From positions 5,208,001-5,272,000 of the forward strand of contig CP085825.1 in the NCBI GenBank assembly GCA_020809705.1: DNA of 64,000 nucleotides. Direction: 5' to 3'. Made by a program: the position numbers and the translations under genes. This document shows, piece by piece, positions 58,052 to 64,000 of this stretch (positions within the stretch are counted from its first letter, which is position 1; each line of letters begins with the position of its first letter). The notes beneath the pieces are model-generated. The model searched no databases. It saw only the letters and a list, made by a program, of their open reading frames with translations, and had not been told where the DNA came from. The DNA is from Calonectria ilicicola. Lineage: Eukaryota; Ascomycota; Sordariomycetes; Hypocreales; Nectriaceae.

Positions 58052-59676
58052 ATGGCTTCTGTTAGAGACTTCCCGACCATCAAGGCCGTGAGGTCTTTCA
58101 TTATTGGAGGCGTTGGCTCGGGTGCGTTACCTCTGGATTTCCTACATGAAGATGATTATTGCCGCAAGGGAAACACCAAGACTAACTAAGCTTACAGGTG
58201 GTGATTATCACAACGTCAAGGGTGGCCATTGGTGCGTCTCCAATTACCCGGCAGCCTCAGTGAAACGCTCGAGAGGTGTTAGAGACTAATAAACTCCTCA
58301 GGCTCATCGATAGCGACATCTCAACGCCATGCTCGCGATGGGAACAATACAAGAAATCTCGAACCAGCTGGGGCATCAATGTTCTTGGATCGTTCCTGAT
58401 TGAGATTGAGTCCTCTGACGGCACAATCGGATATGCCACGGGTTTCGGAGGTGAGTTTAAATCATCATAACACCACTTTGGCTATCATGAAGGCCCCCAC
58501 AACTGCCTATTGGCGGTCTTCGGATTTTCCTTGCTGGGACATAACAGAACATCTTAGGCTAATCGCTCATCTACAGGCCCTCCTGCATGCTGGCTCGTCC
58601 ACCAGCACTTCGAGCGATTCCTCATCGGGGCGGACCCCCGCAACACAAATCTGCTCTTTGAGCAAATGTACCGTGCCTCCATGTTCTACGGCCGCAAGGG
58701 CCTCCCCCTTGCCGTCATCTCTGTCATTGATCTCGCCCTCTGGGATCTTCTAGGCAAAATCCGCAACGAGCCCGTCTACCGTCTTATTGGCGGAGCCACA
58801 AAGGAGCGTCTCAACTTCTACTGCACTGGACCTGAGCCCACAGCTGCCAAGTCCATGGGTTTCTGGGGTGCCAAGGTACCCCTGCCTTTCTGCCCTGATG
58901 ACGGTCACGAGGGCCTCCGCAAGAACGTCGAGTTCCTGCGCAAGCACCGTGAGGCAGTCGGTCCCGATTTCCCCATCATGGTTGACTGTTACATGAGCTT
59001 GAATGTGCCTTACACTATTGAGGTCGTCAAGGCTACTCTTGACCTTAACATTAACTGGTGGGAGGAGTGCCTGTCCCCCGATGACACAGACGGCTTCGAG
59101 CAGATTAAGCGAGCTCACCCAACTGTCAAGTTCACTACCGGTGAGCATGAGTACTCTCGGTTCGGTTTCCGCAAGCTCATTGAGGGCCGCAACCTGGATA
59201 TTATTCAGCCTGATGTCATGTGGCTTGGTGGTTTGACTGAACTGCTGAGGGTATCGGCTATGGCTTCCGCTTACGATATCCCCGTTGTGCCCCATGCCAG
59301 TGGTCCTTACAGCTACCACTTTGTTATCTCCCAGCCAAACACACCTTTCCAGGAGTATCTAGCCAACTCCCCCGACGGAAAGAGTGTCCTCCCTGTATTT
59401 GGAGATCTGTTTATTGACGAACCCATCCCTACTAAGGGATACCTAACTACAGCTGACCTGGACAAACCCGGATTTGGTCTTACCATCAACCCGGCCGCCC
59501 GTGCCAAGCTCATCCCTAGTGACTATCTCCTTAAGCTGCCCGCAATTCCTTCTCTTGCTCCTCCAAGCCCCCCCAATGAGAGCGAGAATAAGGAGGGCGA
59601 GAAGGAAAGTGAGACAGCAAATGGTGTGGTCGAGCAGCTTGCGGCTAAGGTTGAGGGCCTTGCCACGACTGCTTAA
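58052..59676 (+). CDS. LRA3: L-rhamnonate dehydratase (LRA3), MR/MLE family
   Basis: Gene model: join(58052..58121, 58198..58231, 58302..58450, 58577..59676), 450 aa; the introns are 76, 70 and 126 nt and the first three exons are short (70, 34 and 149 nt). The enzyme dehydrates L-rhamnonate to 2-keto-3-deoxy-L-rhamnonate, the third step of the non-phosphorylating fungal L-rhamnose pathway. The mandelate racemase/enolase fold is clear, with an N-terminal GGDYHNVKGGHW motif and metal ligands at the ends of barrel strands: Asp in MVDCYMSLN, Glu in WWEECLSPDD and Glu in TTGEHEYSR. The catalytic-type His is in VPHASGPYSYHF. The C-terminus carries an extra 40-residue Glu/Ser-rich tail. It shares its upstream region with a Zn2Cys6 factor and is followed on the same strand by LRA1. 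Confidence 0.92.
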
Positions 59677-61154
59677 AAGCCTTGGTTTGTGTGTAGCCTT
59701 GGTCGCATGGGCTGATTCTGCTGTTAAATTAAATGAAAGCAGATAGAGGCTATAATTTTCTGGTTTTCTGTTACATATACAGGTCCAGGTGGATGAACAC
59801 TGCGTGTAGTTTGGTCGAATTTCGCTGCATATTTGGGTATGGATATGGATCTTGGAATCTATCGCGAATGTCGTTATCTTGTAAATGACCTCATGTAGAC
59901 GAACCAAATCAGAAACGTATGGTTATAAAGTGCTCTGACTGAGAATTAGACTGATGATTGCGTGAAGGATTGGGATCAATTCGAAAAAGGTATTAGGAGA
60001 TTAGTAGATGGAACCTGTCGATCTAAAACGGTCAACTCCAATTTTCTGCTGGTAAAGGAATCTAACAAGCCAGCCTAAACCGCCAGTTCGCCGATTGACA
60101 AAGAGACCCACGATCGTAGGTGGTCCACGCGAGTGGTTTTTGTGCGTGCACACCCCCACCCTGGTCATCCAACGAATGTGGGATAAACGCGACGGTGGAA
60201 GATCGTGAGTTTTTCGTCCCCAGTCAGTTTCTTAGGAGGGGAAACGGTCACCGTCTGAGACTGGCCCCAAAACTGTGGCCAACGTTTTTGCTTTTTTGTT
60301 TCCACCCCCAACGGCCACTTCACGATGTTCATCAGTAGTTGAATAGAATACTCTCTTGACTTGTTTTTCCCTTTTCGATAGTAGTGCATACATAATTTGC
60401 TCAAGAAAAAGAAGATCGCTGTGACCCTCCCTCCTCTACGCGGGTTTTAGAAACTGGTAGTTCGATACCCTACACACCTTTTTATTATTTATATCTCAGG
60501 TATCTTCCACGTGAGTCCTAAGAGCTAACAAATGACCCATATTAGCTCTGTCACCGGCATTATTTCGCTTTCTGTCGCGAATTTCCCAACCTTTCCCCCG
60601 CGCCGGTACCTCGCTACAAAATCCCCCGAGATGGCGACCGAAGTTCGGTGCTAGGTGCCCTCAGAACCCCTCCTTGGAATAGCGCAACGGCCTCGATGAG
60701 AACACGGGGCAAAACTTCGAGGCCACAATGGTGTGCGTGGCCCCAAGCAACCCTCCTCCGCATAGTCGGTAGTTTGGAATGAACACGGCTAAATAAGACC
60801 TGAAACCTTTTTTTCCCCGTCAAGTCAGATCAAAGAACAGCCTCCTACACAACCCTGCATAATCCTCCTGCACCCAACGATTAGACATCGCCAATTCCTC
60901 AAGCAACCTATTCAACAAGCCCGCTCGCTCCGGTGCGACTCGTTTGCCTTCGGACCTACAATCCACCGACATACCCGTTTCGCTGCATCTTGACAAGCTT
61001 CCCCCACCCAAACCCCTCCCGCGACGCCGCCGGGCTAGAGTCGCGTTCGACTAAATACCAGGGCGAAGGACTTTCAGCATTGGGGGCGAATTGCGGAAAA
61101 CTACACCAAGACATTAAACAGCTCACCTCACACAATCACCGTTTTCAAGTCACA
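59677..61154. other. Spacer between LRA3 and LRA1
   Basis: This 1.5-kb region between tandem genes holds the LRA3 3' end and the LRA1 promoter. The LRA1 frame stays open for 74 codons upstream of its ATG, but that part has no conserved residues and lies before the normal SDR start. No gene is seen. Confidence 0.55.
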
Positions 61155-61973
61155 ATGGGTCGGTTGACAGGTCTTCTTGCCAACAAAAGCGCTATCATCA
61201 CTGGTGGCACAACTGGCATTGGTCGTGCCATCTGCCTCGAGTTCTTGAGACAGGGTGCCGATGTGGTGGTGAACCACTTGGGCCTAGAAAAGGATCAGAA
61301 ACACTTGGATTCGCTCATCTCTGAAGCCCAGGCCTTGCACGACGAGGTGTCATCCGCCGGTCGTCTTGCTCACCAACAGGGTGACGTTCGCGAACCCGAG
61401 ACAGCAGCCAAGCTAGTAGCTGCCGCAGTCGAGCACTCTACCGACAAGCGCCTAGATATCTGTGTGTCAAACGCAGGTATTTGCACCTTTGCCGACTTCC
61501 TAACATTGTCGCCTGACTTGTTCCACACAACTGTTAGAACCAACCTGGACGGCGCTTTCTACGTCGTTCAAGCTGCGGCTAAGCAGATGGCTCTGAATCA
61601 AACGCCAAAAGGTGGTAGCATTATTGGGTTATCATCCATTTCTGCCCTTGTGGGCGGTGGCCAGCAGACTCATTACACACCTACCAAGGCTGGTGTTCTT
61701 AGCTTGATGCAAAGTACGGCTGTAGCGCTTGGCGAGCATAACATTCGATGTAACGCGCTGCTGCCGGGCACGATTCGTACGCAACTAAATGACGAAGACA
61801 TGGCGGATGGCGAAAAGCGCAAGTACATGGAGGGCCGTATCCCACTCGGACGCCTAGGCGCGCCCGCTGATATGGCGGGCCCAGCAGTATTTCTCGCATG
61901 CGAGGAGCTTAGCGGCTACGTGACGGGTGCACAGCTTCTTGTCGATGGCGGTCTGTTTGTCAACCTCCAATGA
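61155..61973 (+). CDS. LRA1: L-rhamnose 1-dehydrogenase (LRA1), SDR family
   Basis: Single exon, 272 aa, a normal length for classical short-chain dehydrogenases. It should oxidise L-rhamnose to L-rhamnono-1,4-lactone with NAD(P)+, the first step of the pathway. Motifs seen: the TGGTTGIG cofactor loop near residue 17, the NHLGL segment typical of the fungal L-rhamnose enzymes, NAG (about 100), a catalytic Ser in the SSISAL block, and the YxxxK pair in THYTPTK (about 170). The IRTQLN and YMEGRIPLGRLG segments form the substrate lid, and the end is DGGLFVNLQ. The start at 61155 (MGRLTG) gives the usual spacing to the cofactor loop. The lactonase (LRA2) and aldolase (LRA4) are not in this window. 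Confidence 0.93.
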   Translation: MGRLTGLLANKSAIITGGTTGIGRAICLEFLRQGADVVVNHLGLEKDQKHLDSLISEAQALHDEVSSAGRLAHQQGDVREPETAAKLVAAAVEHSTDKRLDICVSNAGICTFADFLTLSPDLFHTTVRTNLDGAFYVVQAAAKQMALNQTPKGGSIIGLSSISALVGGGQQTHYTPTKAGVLSLMQSTAVALGEHNIRCNALLPGTIRTQLNDEDMADGEKRKYMEGRIPLGRLGAPADMAGPAVFLACEELSGYVTGAQLLVDGGLFVNLQ

Positions 61974-64000
61974 GTTGGTAGAAATTAGAGCATGGGATGA
62001 GATGACTTGTCCTGTATGGTCAACTTTCTAGCAATCATGATGCTGCCGTGGAAATGGAAGACATGTGAAAGAAGGGACGCAAGTTGATCGTCTCCCTGAT
62101 AAAAGGAACGATAATTTCATTCAAGAGATTGTGCATCCAGGACTTGAAACGGTCACAAAAACCTTGATCTCGAAACGAATATGGTTTAGTTGTATTTTAT
62201 TTTATTTTATTTTTGTGTTTTGGGGAGGGACATGGTTACATCCTTGAGGATAGTGAATGTTGATCTTTGCACATCAATCGTGTCACCACCGCTCATCATA
62301 TCGTTTTTTGCCAAAATGTCGCACTCTATTTGGGGCTGCCGGGAAAAAATTTCTCATGTTCATTCAGGGCGTGAAGGGTGGGATATGGACAGGGGATCAA
62401 GTCTGGAAGCACATGGCACATACACGATTAGGAATTAAATGGCTCTCTTCTTGCATTATTATGTACGGTGAAGTAATCGGACTTTATGTAAGGATGATTT
62501 TAGGACGGGGATGGCGGGAAATGCGCATTTTTGCTGATCAGGCAATTACAGTACTTTGTAACACAGGGCTGGTCGCTTCGATTCAAACGAACATGGACCG
62601 ATTGTTAGAGGCTGGATGGTCTAGAACGCCTATGACGTTGATTCCGAAGAACCGCCCCAAGCGCTTAGAGGCAATACGTGCTTGCGCACGTTCACGGCAA
62701 CGAGAGGATAATGAAAAGACGGTCTCTCAATTCGACATCAGTCAAGGGTTACACCCTTAGGCATTGATTGCTCCACACTTGCACCGTAATGGTGTCTCAA
62801 TGCTGCCCCTCTCCCCCCTCGCGTTTTTCAACCGGCTCCCTCTCTGGAAGGTATAGGTAGTTCGGCTCCGCCGACAGGGATGCACAAGTTGGTGTTTTAA
62901 GCCATGCTATGCCCGCCGAAACATAAGCGCAGTCAGGGGTGGCGGAAGGATCGCCAAGCGGCCACAAATAGCTGCTACGGAGCCAATAGGACGACGAGTC
63001 ATTGAAAAAAAAAAAACACGGTGAACAAGGGAGCAGCACGGGAAGAGACCGAGAAATGAGTACGTACATACACATACACGGCCAAAGACATGTCAAGAAA
63101 GGGCGGAGCCCGGCTGAGAGTATAGTTTGAAGCTGAGAAGAGGGTCAACAAGTCCTGAGCATATCTTACTGCCTGCCCCGTTAGCCGTCGCTTGGGAAGG
63201 AAGACATGGGGCACTGCCGAGGACGACCAATCCCTTCCCATTCAAGCGTTCTGTGTAAAAAAGCCCATCATAGAGCCCAACCGAATCATAATTTTCTCTG
63301 TGGTTCTACGACGTCATGCCTGGCTAGGTCTGTGGGGTAAGGGGTGTTGAATCTCTGGACTGGACAAGGCGATCGTGGTTCGTAGTCAGGAGCGGGCATT
63401 GCCTACACAGCACAGACAGAGTATAAAACACACACCAAGGGGAAATTTCCAGCCTCCCATGATGGTACCTGAAGATGATGACCACATGTTTCCGCGCCAC
63501 AAAACCCCAACAGCCGCCACGTAAAGAATGCTCGAGTGCCCGAATGTTCCCGGGTCCAAGTTGTTGATTGCGCCGAGTGCGGGGCTTTAGAGTTAGTCTG
63601 TCATGGTGGGGAGCCCTGACGTCACAGTGGATTATTCTGTTTCTGTTGTCCGTCTCATGGCGTCTTTCTGACTGTCAGTTGTGCATGAAGTATCCTGTAA
63701 GGTGTGTCCCTGACTGGAGAACGGCGCCAACAGGGTTATTGGCCGTTTCCACCGTCAGGCCTCAGCTCGACGCGACGGCGGCAGACGACCGTATCTTTTG
63801 TGGTCTTGGTTGGACGGTGCGGTGGAGAGCGCATGGAGCCAAGCCCCCAAGTCCCTTCCCCGGTCTGCTGTCATGTAATCCGTACATGCCACCCTCGACG
63901 GTGCGGTGGGCCGTTGGCCTTGTTCTTTTCGCCCCCTCAAACACCCATCTCGCAGCCCATCTAATCCCTGGCGACGAACCAAGCGATTGTGCTCCCGCTC
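61974..64000. other. Right-edge region, no gene recognised
   Basis: The 2 kb after LRA1 contain its 3' end and then sequence in which I find no protein motif on either strand. A (TTTTA)n run lies at about 62,193-62,213. A gene starting just past the window edge could have its promoter here. Confidence 0.5.
62193..62213 (+). repeat. (TTTTA)n pentanucleotide repeat
   Basis: About four ATTTT units in tandem in the region 3' of LRA1. Confidence 0.8.

Noticed and set aside
60951..60968. CGG-N12-CCG in the LRA1 upstream region
   Set aside because: Its spacing differs from the element near LRA3, and such a pair is expected by chance; there is no support for a shared site.
60933..61154. 74-codon N-terminal extension of LRA1
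   Set aside because: The upstream part is not conserved in character, and classical SDR enzymes start just before the cofactor loop, as from ATG 61155.

Overview
The window is nuclear DNA of a filamentous ascomycete (Pezizomycotina; probably a sordariomycete, perhaps Hypocreales, which is an inference from gene content and architecture). The evidence is short GT-AG introns of about 46-126 nt with CTRAY-like branch sites, Zn2Cys6 regulators, fungal-rhodopsin and MFS membrane proteins, a quinate-repressor-like gene and long intergenic spacers. There are no operons. I saw no tRNA, rRNA, CRISPR array or recognisable transposon. All exon joins below were chosen by splice signals, reading phase and family motifs; UTR exons cannot be seen.

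Left part (1-17 kb): a ferric reductase (+), a very long fusion of a fungal rhodopsin-like domain with a FucP-like MFS transporter (-), a vacuolar-type DHA MFS transporter (+) and a six-exon Zn2Cys6 transcription factor (-). An 8.4-kb stretch with no convincing gene lies upstream of that factor (16.9-25.3 kb).

Middle (25-44.4 kb): a quinate-repressor-like, AROM-derived multidomain protein (-), a small VOC/glyoxalase-fold protein (-), then housekeeping genes: a NASP-type histone chaperone (+), the U3 snoRNP protein MPP10 (-), an RNF10/Mag2-type RING ubiquitin ligase (-), and a CBM48 (Crp1/Mdg1-like) protein (-) with a long Lys-Glu pentapeptide repeat and an unusually long intron.

Right part (47-64 kb): a small protein with a signal peptide and a KEEL C-terminus (-), a membrane-anchored GH114 galactosaminidase-like enzyme (+), and a three-gene neighbourhood that looks like a partial L-rhamnose catabolic cluster. 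This holds a Zn2Cys6 factor (-), L-rhamnonate dehydratase LRA3 (+), divergent from the factor, and L-rhamnose 1-dehydrogenase LRA1 (+). LRA1 makes the lactone, a lactonase found elsewhere would open it, and LRA3 dehydrates the L-rhamnonate. The neighbouring factor is a candidate pathway regulator by position only.
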